A stretch of 45,095 nucleotides of DNA, taken from contig DRQF01000189.1 in the NCBI GenBank assembly GCA_011369445.1, positions 81,626-126,720 of the forward strand, given 5' to 3'. The notes under the pieces are model-generated. The model saw nothing but the letters and a program-made list of their open reading frames with translations, had not been told where the DNA came from and searched no databases. The DNA is from Planctomycetota bacterium (GTDB lineage: Bacteria > Planctomycetota > GCA-002687715 > DRQF01). Position numbers and translations under genes: made by a program. The first letter of the stretch is position 1. Each line of letters opens with the position of its first letter. Of the stretch, positions 26,222-34,036 are shown in pieces.

Positions 26222-26716
26222 TCAGTCATGATATGAAGTGATTCGAAGATCTCCGAGGGCATCGGGGTGCATGACGAGAAAATACTGACGACCGTCCTCC
26301 CGGCCATCCTCCTCGTGGTAGCAGCGCACCAAGACGCCGCCTTTTTTGAAACCGATCTTGTCCGCCTGAGCTCGGGCCTCCTCCGGGCTGAAAGAGCGAC
26401 CACTCAGAGGCTTACCGTCGATGAAGCTCTCGTACGTGACGACTTCCATTCTCGTCGCGGGGCTGACGGCCCTGCGGAGGGCCACCTTTTTCTTCACCAA
26501 CGCCTCCAAGAGTTCCCGCTCGTCCCGCACGATTTTTCCGTCCAAGCGAAACGGGTAGTCCACGAGTTTCAGCAATGTCTGCGTGTCGAACGGCCCAACC
26601 GCGGCGTGGAATTTCTCCGCGACCTCCCGAGCCGCGCTCTCCAAGTGCTTGTCCTCCTTGCTGCAGGAGCCGACACAAAGCAAAAGAGCCAGTCCCAAGT
26701 ATCCCCATTTCATCAT
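26222..26716 (-). CDS. Small lipoprotein of unknown function
   Basis: 164 residues. The start MMKWGYLGLALLLCVGSC has a lipobox-like end (VGSC), predicting lipid attachment at Cys18. The mature domain is mixed alpha/beta (ESAAREVAEKFHAAVGPFDT, QTLLKLVDYPFRLDGKIVRD, ELLEALVKKKVALRRA). It recalls NTF2/SnoaL-like or DUF4878-type small secreted folds, but no family was recognised. Its ATG follows the recG stop with no gap (TGA-ATG-ATG), so it is probably translated by re-initiation after recG. The 34-bp gap to the HEAT gene suggests the two exported proteins are made together. Confidence 0.75.
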   Translation of the reverse strand: MMKWGYLGLALLLCVGSCSKEDKHLESAAREVAEKFHAAVGPFDTQTLLKLVDYPFRLDGKIVRDERELLEALVKKKVALRRAVSPATRMEVVTYESFIDGKPLSGRSFSPEEARAQADKIGFKKGGVLVRCYHEEDGREDGRQYFLVMHPDALGDLRITSYHD

Positions 26717-28792
26717 TCAACCCGCATCCAATTGTTGCTCGAGAGTCGCACTTCGCGGACCGAACCGCTTGGGTGACCAGAAAAGGAGACGCTCAGCGAG
26801 GTCAGGTCCGCCGAGACCCCTCCGTATGAGCTCGCGTCCGTCCTCGACCGCAGCCGTGAATAGGACACGATCCTCTTCGGTGGCCAGAAAACTGCGCGCG
26901 CCATGCTGACGTACTCCCATCATGTCTCCCGGACCACGCTCTTCAAGATCGCGCTCAGCCAGGGCGAACCCGTCGTTGCAGCGGACCAAGTGACCTAGGC
27001 GCCTGCGGGCGCGTTCCTTGGCTCGGGACGTGATCAACCAACACGTCGCACAACGACCGTCGCGGCCCACGCGACCTCTCAGCTGATGCAACTGGGAGAG
27101 CCCGAATCGGTCGGCTCCCACAACCGCGATCTCCGAGGCATCAGGGACATCGATGCCCACCTCGATGACCGTAGTGCAGAACAACACTCGGACGACGCCG
27201 TTGCGGAATTCATCCAGGATTCTTGAGCGCTCCCTCTCCTCGAGACGTCCGTGCAGGGCGGCGACAGGAAGCCCCTTGAAATGTCGCCTCACGATGGCCC
27301 TCCCCTCCTCGAGCAGCGACGGCATCCGCTCGCCGCCGGATTCGAGGGCGGGAAACACGACGAACGCCTTCGCGCCGGCGCGGACTCGACAGGCGAGAGT
27401 CCCCCAAGGGAAAGGACCGTCCTCGACCAAGTCGTGGTGCACCGTCGACACGCGTGGGGCGCCCGCGGGACGCTCCGCCAGGATGCTGTGGTCGAGATCG
27501 GCGTGAAGCGCCAACGCCAGGCTGCGAGGAATCGGGGTCGCCGACATGCAGAGCAGATGAGGTTGTTCCGCCTTGCGGACGAGCTTCAGCCGTTGAAGGA
27601 CACCGAAGCGATGCTGCTCATCGACGACGACGAGAGCCAGACGCGGCAGGATCACGTCATCCGACAGCAGTGCGTGCGTTCCCACCGCCAGCCTCAGACG
27701 CCCGACTCTGAGTCGATGCTTGAGGTCCTTCACCCTGGATGGAGGCTGGGAGGCGGTGATGAGGGCGACCTCCTCCCCTCCCCACGCCGAAAGAACTCCG
27801 TGGAGTTGGCGGGCCAGCGGTTCCGTGGGAGCGAGGACGACCGCTTGGAGACCGGCGCGGGCTGCCGCCAAGCAGGCAAGGATCGCCACGGCGGATTTTC
27901 CGCTGCCCACGTCTCCCTGCAACATGCGGCGCATCGCGCGCCGCGAGTTCATGTCGCGGAGCACCTCTTCCAGTGCGGATTCCTGGTCCCGGGTCAGGGC
28001 GAAAGGCGCCGCGGACACAAGGTCCGAGCGCGCCGATCCGCCAAGACAAACCGGAATGGCGGCATCTCGTCTGATCCCCCGCCCCCCCGTCATCAGGATT
28101 CGCCCGAGCATGCTCTGGTAGAGCATCCGCCGAAGCGCCGCGGAGAGCGCCTCCGACGAGGGGGGAGCATGAAGGGCTCTTACGGATTCCAGCAAGCCCG
28201 GAAACCCATGCTTCTCGCGGAGACGGGCACTCAGTGGATCATCGAGGGCGGACCCGTGGTCGGAGAGCCAAGCGTCGACGGCCTTGCGCAGACTGGCCTC
28301 GGGGACGCCCGGGACGGGAGCATGGACGGGACGAATCCGAGCGCCCTCACCGGATTCGTCGGGACCGAGGATCTCCCAATCGGTCGCCTGGAACAATGCC
28401 GGCTTCCCGGCCCCCAGGCGTCCCGTTACCCGCATGCGAACTCCGGGCGCGAGTTTCTCGCTCAGGTACCCCTGACCGTAGAAGACGACCGCTCGGCTCC
28501 CCGTCTCGTCCTCGAGCAAAGCCTGTAAATGTCCGACGCCGCGCCGTTGGGGGCGCAGCCGACGACGACGGACGACCGAACCCACCAACGTCGCCACCTC
28601 TCCGGGTGTCAGGTCCGCGATGTCCGTGGGGCCGGGGAGGAGTCGATAGCGGGTGGGAAAACGACGAACGAGGTCGATGGGCTCGACCATGCCGGCCTGG
28701 CGGAGTTTCGCCGCCCGTGCGGGGCCGATTCCGGGGAGGCCCTGGAGCCCGAGCGCCCCCGTTCGGGACTCAGCCAACACCCCCGCCCTCAC
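26717..28792 (-). CDS. recG: ATP-dependent DNA helicase RecG
   Basis: 691 residues, normal for RecG. The enzyme remodels stalled replication forks and branched DNA. A helix-hairpin-helix-like start (LQGLPGIGPARAAKLRQAG) leads into the OB-fold wedge domain (LEDETGSRAVVFYGQGYLSE). The helicase core then shows motif I GDVGSGKS, motif Ia APTEPLARQ, the RecG-type DEQH box (DEQHRFG), motif III SATPIPRSLAL, motif V TTVIEVGIDVP and motif VI QLRGRVGRDGR. Start choice: the GTG at 28792 overlaps the upstream DUF1858 gene by 23 bp. A GTG four codons later (28780) would also keep the domain. All catalytic motifs look intact. Confidence 0.93.
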   Translation of the reverse strand: MRAGVLAESRTGALGLQGLPGIGPARAAKLRQAGMVEPIDLVRRFPTRYRLLPGPTDIADLTPGEVATLVGSVVRRRRLRPQRRGVGHLQALLEDETGSRAVVFYGQGYLSEKLAPGVRMRVTGRLGAGKPALFQATDWEILGPDESGEGARIRPVHAPVPGVPEASLRKAVDAWLSDHGSALDDPLSARLREKHGFPGLLESVRALHAPPSSEALSAALRRMLYQSMLGRILMTGGRGIRRDAAIPVCLGGSARSDLVSAAPFALTRDQESALEEVLRDMNSRRAMRRMLQGDVGSGKSAVAILACLAAARAGLQAVVLAPTEPLARQLHGVLSAWGGEEVALITASQPPSRVKDLKHRLRVGRLRLAVGTHALLSDDVILPRLALVVVDEQHRFGVLQRLKLVRKAEQPHLLCMSATPIPRSLALALHADLDHSILAERPAGAPRVSTVHHDLVEDGPFPWGTLACRVRAGAKAFVVFPALESGGERMPSLLEEGRAIVRRHFKGLPVAALHGRLEERERSRILDEFRNGVVRVLFCTTVIEVGIDVPDASEIAVVGADRFGLSQLHQLRGRVGRDGRCATCWLITSRAKERARRRLGHLVRCNDGFALAERDLEERGPGDMMGVRQHGARSFLATEEDRVLFTAAVEDGRELIRRGLGGPDLAERLLFWSPKRFGPRSATLEQQLDAG

Positions 28793-28988
28793 GAAGGGGC
28801 GCCTCCGCGTTCAGACGCGCGATGACGTCCGCCGGATCGATGCCGTGGGGAAAAAGGCCCTCCGCAAGGGTCTCGTCGTAGGCCACGATGCATCGGTAGC
28901 ACGGCAGTTTGAATTCCATGAGGACGTCCTTCGCCCGCGGGTGGGCATCCACGACGTCCGCGACCCTCATGTCGGCTCTATATCCCAT
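28770..28988 (-). CDS. DUF1858-type small protein
   Basis: 72 residues: MGYRADMRVADVVDAHPRAKD, then LMEFKLPCYRCIVAYDETLAE. This matches the DUF1858 domain, often seen alone or fused to redox or hybrid-cluster proteins, with the usual DVVDxxP...L..F.xxCxxC-type core (two cysteines, C-x2-C). Most likely a small regulatory or metal/redox-binding protein; its biochemical role is not established. The ATG at 28988 has AGGA 8 bases upstream. The frame is open another 41 codons upstream with no coding character. Its 3' end overlaps the start of recG, so the two are probably co-translated. Confidence 0.78.
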   Translation of the reverse strand: MGYRADMRVADVVDAHPRAKDVLMEFKLPCYRCIVAYDETLAEGLFPHGIDPADVIARLNAEAPLREGGGVG

Positions 28989-29053
28989 GGTTGGAATCCT
29001 ATCACGCGCGGGCCGAATCACCCGCATGCCTCCCTGGCGGAGTCGAGCGGACT

Positions 29054-29083
29054 TTGACGCCCCCGCCCTACCCGTGGTATGAA
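29054..29083 (+). promoter_or_regulatory. Probable promoter of the FGE-like protein gene
   Basis: TTGACG (29054-29059), an 18-bp spacer and TATGAA (29078-29083) lie 30 bp before the GTG start at 29114. The implied short leader still contains the GGAG ribosome-binding site. Confidence 0.45.
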
Positions 29084-29113
29084 GAAGGTCACAGGTCCTC
29101 CGGAGTCTCATCG

Positions 29114-30484
29114 GTGAAAACGACGCTCGCCTCCCTGCTTATCATCGGCATTGTCTGCGCCCCACTGTCGGCACAGGACGATCTCGACCCCAAGACCGCC
29201 GCGGCCCTGGCGAAGAAGAAAGAGGAGGTCTCCCAAGCGGAGTCCGAATTCCAAAAGGCGAACCTCGCACTGCAGGACAGGTACAGCCAGCTGCAAGGCC
29301 TCTATGAGAAGGCCTCGGTCGGAGCCGACAAGGGGCTCGTGGAGGAACTCGCCCGGGTCCTCGAAACACCCTTGAAGGCCGGACAGGCCATCAAGGGGGC
29401 GAGCAAGTCCAAGGCCCGGCGACGGGTCAGAGTCTTTCGCAAAGGTTTGGCGGCGGCGCTTGCCAAGGCCGAGCACCCCTTGATCGGAGCCCTCTCACAG
29501 CGCATCGTCGGCGCGGCGGAAGCACTGCTCGAACAGGAGCCCCAAGCTCTCGCTCAGGGCCCCGCCGAACTGGCCCGTCGACTCATCGTGAGCGCCTTCC
29601 CCGCGGAGACCCCCTTCCACCAGATCTGGAACGAGAACCTCGCCGACACGGATCCGGCCGCCCTCCGCTTTCGAGTCGCCACACAGGCCGTGAAGACCGC
29701 CAAACAGGCGGTCGAAATCCTTCTCGACCCCAAGCTGGCATGGACGGTCGGCGCTCCCGAAGGGATGGCACGCATTCCGAGTTGCAAGGTGACGATTCAA
29801 TCCACCTTCGGTTTCAAACGAAAAAAGCGCACTCAGGGAGTCCTCTCCTTCTACATGGACCTGCGGGAAGTGAGCCAGCGCGACTATTGGTCCAAGTTCT
29901 ACGTCAAATTGGAGGACAAGGCGCTGAAAGCCGCCTATCTCCCTCGTTTCACCGATTCTCAGGGCGACGAAATCGTTCTCTGGTTCCAGGACCCCGATAC
30001 GGGGCTGTTTCAGCCCCCTCCGGACCAGATGGATCTCCCTGTCACGGGGATCAGTCTCGAAGCGGCCGCGGCCTATGCGAAAAGCCAAGGCAAGCGACTT
30101 CCCACCGAGGCAGAGTGGATCGCGGCGGGCGCTTACCGGGAGGGGAAATGGGCTCTTTATCCCTGGGGGAAAACCTACAAGGCCGGGCTCGCGAATGACC
30201 GAAATGCCGGTCTCGGCGGCCCCGCCCCGGTGGACTCCTACAAGGAGGGACGATCCGCCTTCGGAATCTACAACCTCTCGGGAAACGTCCGTGAGTGGTT
30301 ATGGACCTCCGAGGACGGCAAGGACCTCAAGGAAATCCCCGAATCCGGCAACGTCGCCATGAGGGGTGGCGGATATGCCGACAAACCCGAGAGCATCAGC
30401 CTCAGGTGGCGTTGGCGCGCTCCGCCACGGACCACCCGTGCCGGCGATCTCGGCTTTCGATGCGTCCAAGACATCAAGAAGTGA
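29114..30484 (+). CDS. Exported coiled-coil protein with FGE/sulfatase-modifying-factor-like domain
   Basis: 456 residues from a GTG with GGAG 8 bases upstream. A signal peptide (KTTLASLLIIGIVCAPLSAQ) is followed by a helical/coiled-coil N-terminal half (ALAKKKEEVSQAESEFQKAN ...). The C-terminal ~220 residues have the FGE/DUF323 fold: MDLREVSQRDYWSKF, GKRLPTEAEWIAAGAY, YPWGKTYKAGLANDRN, GIYNLSGNVREW, MRGGGYAD and a final DLGFRCVQD. The paired active-site cysteines of true formylglycine-generating enzymes are not visible (only the terminal GFRC Cys lies in the expected region). It is therefore probably a non-enzymatic member, as is common in planctomycetes. Frame upstream of the GTG is open but overlaps the divergent promoter region. 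Function unknown. Confidence 0.83.
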   Translation: MKTTLASLLIIGIVCAPLSAQDDLDPKTAAALAKKKEEVSQAESEFQKANLALQDRYSQLQGLYEKASVGADKGLVEELARVLETPLKAGQAIKGASKSKARRRVRVFRKGLAAALAKAEHPLIGALSQRIVGAAEALLEQEPQALAQGPAELARRLIVSAFPAETPFHQIWNENLADTDPAALRFRVATQAVKTAKQAVEILLDPKLAWTVGAPEGMARIPSCKVTIQSTFGFKRKKRTQGVLSFYMDLREVSQRDYWSKFYVKLEDKALKAAYLPRFTDSQGDEIVLWFQDPDTGLFQPPPDQMDLPVTGISLEAAAAYAKSQGKRLPTEAEWIAAGAYREGKWALYPWGKTYKAGLANDRNAGLGGPAPVDSYKEGRSAFGIYNLSGNVREWLWTSEDGKDLKEIPESGNVAMRGGGYADKPESISLRWRWRAPPRTTRAGDLGFRCVQDIKK

Positions 30485-30493
30485 CGCCCTCGA

Positions 30494-30516
30494 GCCCCGA
30501 CCCTTCTCAGCGGGGC
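30494..30516. terminator. Possible shared terminator between convergent genes
   Basis: GCCCCG (30494-30499) and CGGGGC (30511-30516), extended by flanking CTCGA/GAG bases, can form a hairpin across the 22-bp gap and the last bases of the XRE gene. There is no T-run on either side, so this is weak. Confidence 0.3.
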
Positions 30517-31109
30517 GAGAGCCCCACGACGATCAGTTTGGTGGATTCCAAGGCCCGATAGCGCCTCGGAAAAACGCGATCATGCCGCAGAGACTCTCCA
30601 GCGGCCACCTGGAAGGCGCGCCCATTGACGGTGACTTCCAACAAACCTTGCTGCACGGTCACGACCTCGAATTGGCGGTCTCGGATGTCGAGATCCTGGG
30701 CCTCGGCCCCGGCCACCGCTTCCCCATAGGACACGTCCAGCTGATCGAAGCTGAAGGTGGTGAAGGAAAACCCCCCGGTCTGGTAGGTCCTCCCGGCAAG
30801 CTTTTCCGCGTTCCGTCGCTCGGCGAGGGCCACCAAGCTGTAAGTCGTGATACCCAGTCCGGCTGCGATCTTATCCAGGGTGTCCAGATTCGGTTTGATG
30901 AGATTGGTTTCGATCCGCGAGATGGGCGCGTAGCTCAGTCCACAAATCTTCGCGAACTTCTCGATGGTGAGGCCGCGAGCCTGCCGCAAACTTCGAATGA
31001 CGGAGAAGTCGTAGCGCTTCAGAACTTCCGCTTCCCGTTCCTTACGACTCTTCTTCGCTCTAACGGGGGGACTCACCGACTCTTGAGATTTCACCTCTTC
31101 TTCCGCCAT
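30507..31109 (-). CDS. XRE-family regulator with C-terminal cupin domain
   Basis: 200 residues from the ATG at 31109, which has a very strong GGAGGAGGAGG ribosome-binding site. The N-terminal ~35 residues are charged and disordered. A lambda-repressor-type helix-turn-helix follows (VIRSLRQARGLTIEKFAKIC, GLSYAPISRIETNLIKPNLD, TLDKIAAGLGI; ~36-92). The C-terminal ~80 residues form a small cupin barrel (DIRDRQFEVVTVQQGLLEV, NGRAFQVAAGESLRHD), the usual ligand-sensing half of this family. A well-formed promoter with overlapping inverted repeats lies upstream and suggests autoregulation. Its ligand and targets are unknown; the gene stands alone between two other transcription units. Confidence 0.88.
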   Translation of the reverse strand: MAEEEVKSQESVSPPVRAKKSRKEREAEVLKRYDFSVIRSLRQARGLTIEKFAKICGLSYAPISRIETNLIKPNLDTLDKIAAGLGITTYSLVALAERRNAEKLAGRTYQTGGFSFTTFSFDQLDVSYGEAVAGAEAQDLDIRDRQFEVVTVQQGLLEVTVNGRAFQVAAGESLRHDRVFPRRYRALESTKLIVVGLSPR

Positions 31110-31201
31110 GACTGCGCCTCCTCCTCCATTGGTCCTTCCCCCTCCCGCTGGGACTCTCTTTGGCGCGAGTTTCCAAGAAAGCCCCAAGTGGTTTGCACAC
31201 A

Positions 31202-31229
31202 ATTGTATAGATCGATCCACACCCTGCAA
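31202..31229 (-). promoter_or_regulatory. Promoter of the XRE-cupin regulator
   Basis: On the minus strand TTGCAG (31229-31224), a 16-bp spacer and TACAAT (31207-31202) form a good sigma70-type promoter in an A+T-rich patch that contrasts with its surroundings. The start would be near 31195, giving a leader of about 85 bases. Confidence 0.65.
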
Positions 31230-31255
31230 CGATAAATCGTTCGATATGAAACGAT
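31228..31255. promoter_or_regulatory. Candidate operator: three AACGAT half-sites
   Basis: AACGAT (31228-31233) and ATCGTT (31236-31241) form a perfect inverted repeat with a 2-bp centre that touches the -35 element. A third half-site AACGAT follows at 31250-31255. The layout fits binding by a dimeric helix-turn-helix repressor, most simply the XRE protein itself. Confidence 0.55.
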
Positions 31256-31303
31256 CACCCATGGATACGCGAGGGGAAGGGGGACGTCGAATCGGATAAG
31301 GAT

Positions 31304-32725
31304 TCAGCGGTGAGCGTTGGGAACCACGAGGAGAAGACGCACGGTCCGCGCCTTGGAATCCTGGCTTCGGGAGAGCTTCTTCGGGGCGGCGGGCGCCGAG
31401 GGAGGAACCTCCTTCCTGCCCTTCGCGGCTGGGCTCGTCCCCGCCTTCGACGGCCCTTTGGGTCGCTCCGTTCGTGGAGTGAGGCGCTGCAGCGAGATCC
31501 CCTCTTTGCCCAGGCTCGCGAGGGAGGCCTCCAGAGCGGCGAGGCGCACCTCGGGCACCGTGATGAGAAAGACGTGGCCGTTTGTCGCAGCCCCCCCCGC
31601 GGTCGGAGCCTTGACTTCGCCGCCTCCGCCCAGGGGAGGCGGGCCGTTCCCGGTCTGAGCCTGCCCCGACGGCACACGGCGTCCGTCACCGCTCTTGATG
31701 GGGGTGACGGGGAGATCGAGAAGATCCAGTTTCTTCCCCGCGGCCCAGGACTTCAGCCGGGCCAGAGCCTGATCGCCGCGGAGGACGACCACCACGTCGC
31801 GGGGGGCCTTCGACACGGCGTCAACCGCCTTGGAGGCGTTGTTCTTGACTTCGAGCGACACCCTGCCTGACTTAGGGACGCTTGCCTTCTCAGCCTCCGC
31901 GAGACGCGCCAACGCCAGGTCGTAGAGCCCGAGGGCTTCATCGGACGCGAAAGAATCGTTCGCGCGCCCGCGCACATCGCCCTGGGGCCGCTTGAGGCCC
32001 CCCAGGAATCCCCTCCCCGGCGGCGCCTGCACCCTTCGGCCAGCCTTCTTCGATCCCGAGGACGGCCCCGCCTCCTCCGCCGGAGCGCCAGCCCGCTTCG
32101 ACGCGCCCCTCTTGTCGGCGGCGTCCGCGTCGGTGACGTAGAGTGCGCTCTTCCTGGCGTTCTTTCTTGCCTTCTCCTCGTACTTCTCCCGGGGCGCGGA
32201 GGAACGATCGATCGCGTCGCGGTCCTCCTCGGTTTCCTCCTCGACGACAGCGGGAGCCTTCGTCTTCGGCTCGCTCCGATCGATGTCGTGGCGACCTTCC
32301 TCCAACGTACGAGCCGGGTGGTCGACGTCATCTCCCGCGGCCCAACTTCCCGACGCGACCTCCCTCCGAGTCGGTCGCTCGTGGATCAGGAGGGCCACGC
32401 CCAGTCCCAGCATGAGGACGGCGGCCACCGCCCTCCAACGCCCCGGACGAAACCACCCGGGCACCGTCGACGGAGCGGCACCGCCGCCTTGGGACGTCTC
32501 GGCCGCTTCCCTCCGAACCGCAGCCTTCATCCTGGGGAGCAGATCCGCCGGCGGCTCCACGGGAGGCAGAGCGCCGAGCGCCTCTTGCAACGCCTTCCAT
32601 TCCTCGAACTGCTCACGACATCCCTCGCAACCCGCCAAATGCTGCTGCAGGTCCGCCGCCTCGGACTCGGTGAGTCGACCATCGAGGAGCAGTTGAAGTT
32701 GTTCTCGTGCTGTCGAGCAGTTCAT
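31304..32725 (-). CDS. Zinc-finger anti-sigma factor with large extracytoplasmic domain
   Basis: 473 residues. The N-terminus is an anti-sigma zinc finger (MNCSTAREQLQLLLDGRLTE, then HLAGCEGCREQF with H29-x3-C33-x2-C36). It is followed by one transmembrane segment (~98-114, AVAAVLMLGLGVALLIH). The long C-terminal part begins with charged low-complexity sequence and ends in a folded region (VSLEVKNNASKAVDAVSKAP, RDVVVVLRGDQALARLKSWA). It contains two similar blocks, the second being GHVFLITVPEVRLAALEASLA. This is the layout of a membrane anti-sigma factor with a sensor domain outside. The start overlaps the stop of the ECF sigma gene as ATGA, so they form a cognate pair. The signal sensed is unknown. 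Confidence 0.88.
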   Translation of the reverse strand: MNCSTAREQLQLLLDGRLTESEAADLQQHLAGCEGCREQFEEWKALQEALGALPPVEPPADLLPRMKAAVRREAAETSQGGGAAPSTVPGWFRPGRWRAVAAVLMLGLGVALLIHERPTRREVASGSWAAGDDVDHPARTLEEGRHDIDRSEPKTKAPAVVEEETEEDRDAIDRSSAPREKYEEKARKNARKSALYVTDADAADKRGASKRAGAPAEEAGPSSGSKKAGRRVQAPPGRGFLGGLKRPQGDVRGRANDSFASDEALGLYDLALARLAEAEKASVPKSGRVSLEVKNNASKAVDAVSKAPRDVVVVLRGDQALARLKSWAAGKKLDLLDLPVTPIKSGDGRRVPSGQAQTGNGPPPLGGGGEVKAPTAGGAATNGHVFLITVPEVRLAALEASLASLGKEGISLQRLTPRTERPKGPSKAGTSPAAKGRKEVPPSAPAAPKKLSRSQDSKARTVRLLLVVPNAHR

Positions 32726-33354
32726 GATTCGTCCGCTCCCCCACCCACTCTGCGATGGAAGGCATTCTTCAGTTCCAGGCGAGCTCGGTGAAGCCTCGAG
32801 CGCACCGTTCCCACGGGCACCTCCAAGAGCTCACCGATCTCCTCGTAGGAGTAGCCCTCGACGTCCTTCAACAGGACCACCTCTTTGAAATCGATGGAGA
32901 GCCCGTTCAGGGCTTCGACCAGGGCGGTCTGACGCTCCTCCGCCTCCACGCATCGACTCGGCTCCATCGAGAGATCGGAGACTTCCATTCTCTCGTCTTC
33001 GGCAGAACTCCCCCGGTCGAGCGAGAGCGCCACCTTGGGACGGGCCGCCTGCCTGCGATGATCCGAGACCACCAAGTTGCGGACGATCCGGTAGACCCAG
33101 GTGAAAAAAGCGGCGTCCCCCTGGAATCGAGGCAGGGCCCGCCAGACCTTCAGGAAAGCCTCCTGGGTCAAGTCCGCGGCGCGCTCGCGATCTCCCACCA
33201 TTCGCATGATCAGTCCATAAACCCTTGCGTGATAACGATTCATGAGGACCTCAAAAGCCCCCGTATCGCCCTCATCCGCTACGCGGCGGATGAGTTCGGC
33301 GTCGGTTTCAATCTTTCGGGTTGGACGCTCGGATGGTTCCATGGTTCCACTCAT
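32722..33354 (-). CDS. RpoE-like ECF sigma factor
   Basis: 210 residues. Sigma region 2 (AFEVLMNRYHARVYGLIMRM, RAADLTQEAFLKVWRALPRF, FFTWVYRIVRNLVVSDHRRQ) and region 4 (LNGLSIDFKEVVLLKDVEGY, SYEEIGELLEVPVGTVRSRL, HRARLELK) are complete, giving a classical group-4 sigma factor. The gene overlaps the anti-sigma gene by 4 bp. Its start is ATG at 33354, with a second ATG at 33342 (MEPSER) that has a slightly better ribosome-binding site. It lies 58 bp downstream of the last BMC shell gene on the same strand with no evident terminator, so it may be partly transcribed with the microcompartment genes. That does not prove it controls them. Confidence 0.9.
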   Translation of the reverse strand: MSGTMEPSERPTRKIETDAELIRRVADEGDTGAFEVLMNRYHARVYGLIMRMVGDRERAADLTQEAFLKVWRALPRFQGDAAFFTWVYRIVRNLVVSDHRRQAARPKVALSLDRGSSAEDERMEVSDLSMEPSRCVEAEERQTALVEALNGLSIDFKEVVLLKDVEGYSYEEIGELLEVPVGTVRSRLHRARLELKNAFHRRVGGGADES

Positions 33355-33412
33355 TCGGGCAGGGACACCCCTACCCGGTGCGTCTCCGGGGCAAGGGACC
33401 GTCGGAAACCGC

Positions 33413-34036
33413 TCAAATCAGGTCCGTAAACGGGCTCGGCGCTTCTTGAAGGAACGAATGAAACTCCGGGTCGGGCTGAGAAATCACGACGGAATCGGCG
33501 GCCGCGGCCCCCGCCACCCGCTTGGCGGCTTCCATGGCCACCCCCACCTGGGAGACTTCCCCCGTGACCGAGAAAAAGGCGGAGCCACCCAGGCCCATGG
33601 CAAGGCGAAGCTCCAAAAGGTGGATTTCTCCTTCCTTGAGAGCGGCGTCCAAAGCCTGCAAGCAGCTCGACACGGTGGTGGTCTGGAGAATCCCCACGGC
33701 ATCGATTTCGGTCTTCGGCATCCTGCCCTGGAGGCCGTCGAGGAGCTCCGGATGGGGATGCGGCAGATTCGTGTCCCCGAGGAATCGACCTCCCGCCAGT
33801 TCGCGAGCCCGCGCCAAGCAGCGACGCACCGATTCCACATCGCCCTCGAAGATCACCAGATACTTGGCGGGCGTGATGGGGCGCGATGCCAAGACACGCA
33901 CGGGGGCTTCCTTGACGAGGCCGTCGGCGCAGGCCAAGCCGCTGGGAACCGAATCGATCTCGATCAGTCCCAGGCATCGGTCTCGTGAGGGCTCATGCAC
34001 ACCCAAGTCAGCTCTCCTCGTCTTCTTTCCAGACAT
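33413..34036 (-). CDS. Bacterial microcompartment trimeric shell protein (BMC-T, tandem BMC domains)
   Basis: About 207 residues containing two BMC folds: LGLIEIDSVPSGLACADGLV ... APVRVLASRPITPAKYLVIF (first) and DAVGILQTTTVSSCLQALDA ... LRLAMGLGGSAFFSVTGEVS (second). Tandem BMC proteins assemble as pseudohexameric trimers in the shell facets and can carry a gated or metal-binding central pore (PduT-like). The start is uncertain. ATG at 34036 (MSGKKTRRAD) overlaps the upstream pentamer gene by 29 bp. A TTG at 34006 has AGGAG with 7-base spacing just after the upstream stop and would start right before the first BMC fold. It is the last shell gene of the cluster. Confidence 0.88.
   Translation of the reverse strand: MSGKKTRRADLGVHEPSRDRCLGLIEIDSVPSGLACADGLVKEAPVRVLASRPITPAKYLVIFEGDVESVRRCLARARELAGGRFLGDTNLPHPHPELLDGLQGRMPKTEIDAVGILQTTTVSSCLQALDAALKEGEIHLLELRLAMGLGGSAFFSVTGEVSQVGVAMEAAKRVAGAAAADSVVISQPDPEFHSFLQEAPSPFTDLI

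Noticed and set aside
33351..33977. Alternative frame overlapping the last BMC-T gene
   Set aside because: Its product is Gly/Arg/Ser-rich without BMC features, while the other frame encodes two clear BMC folds.
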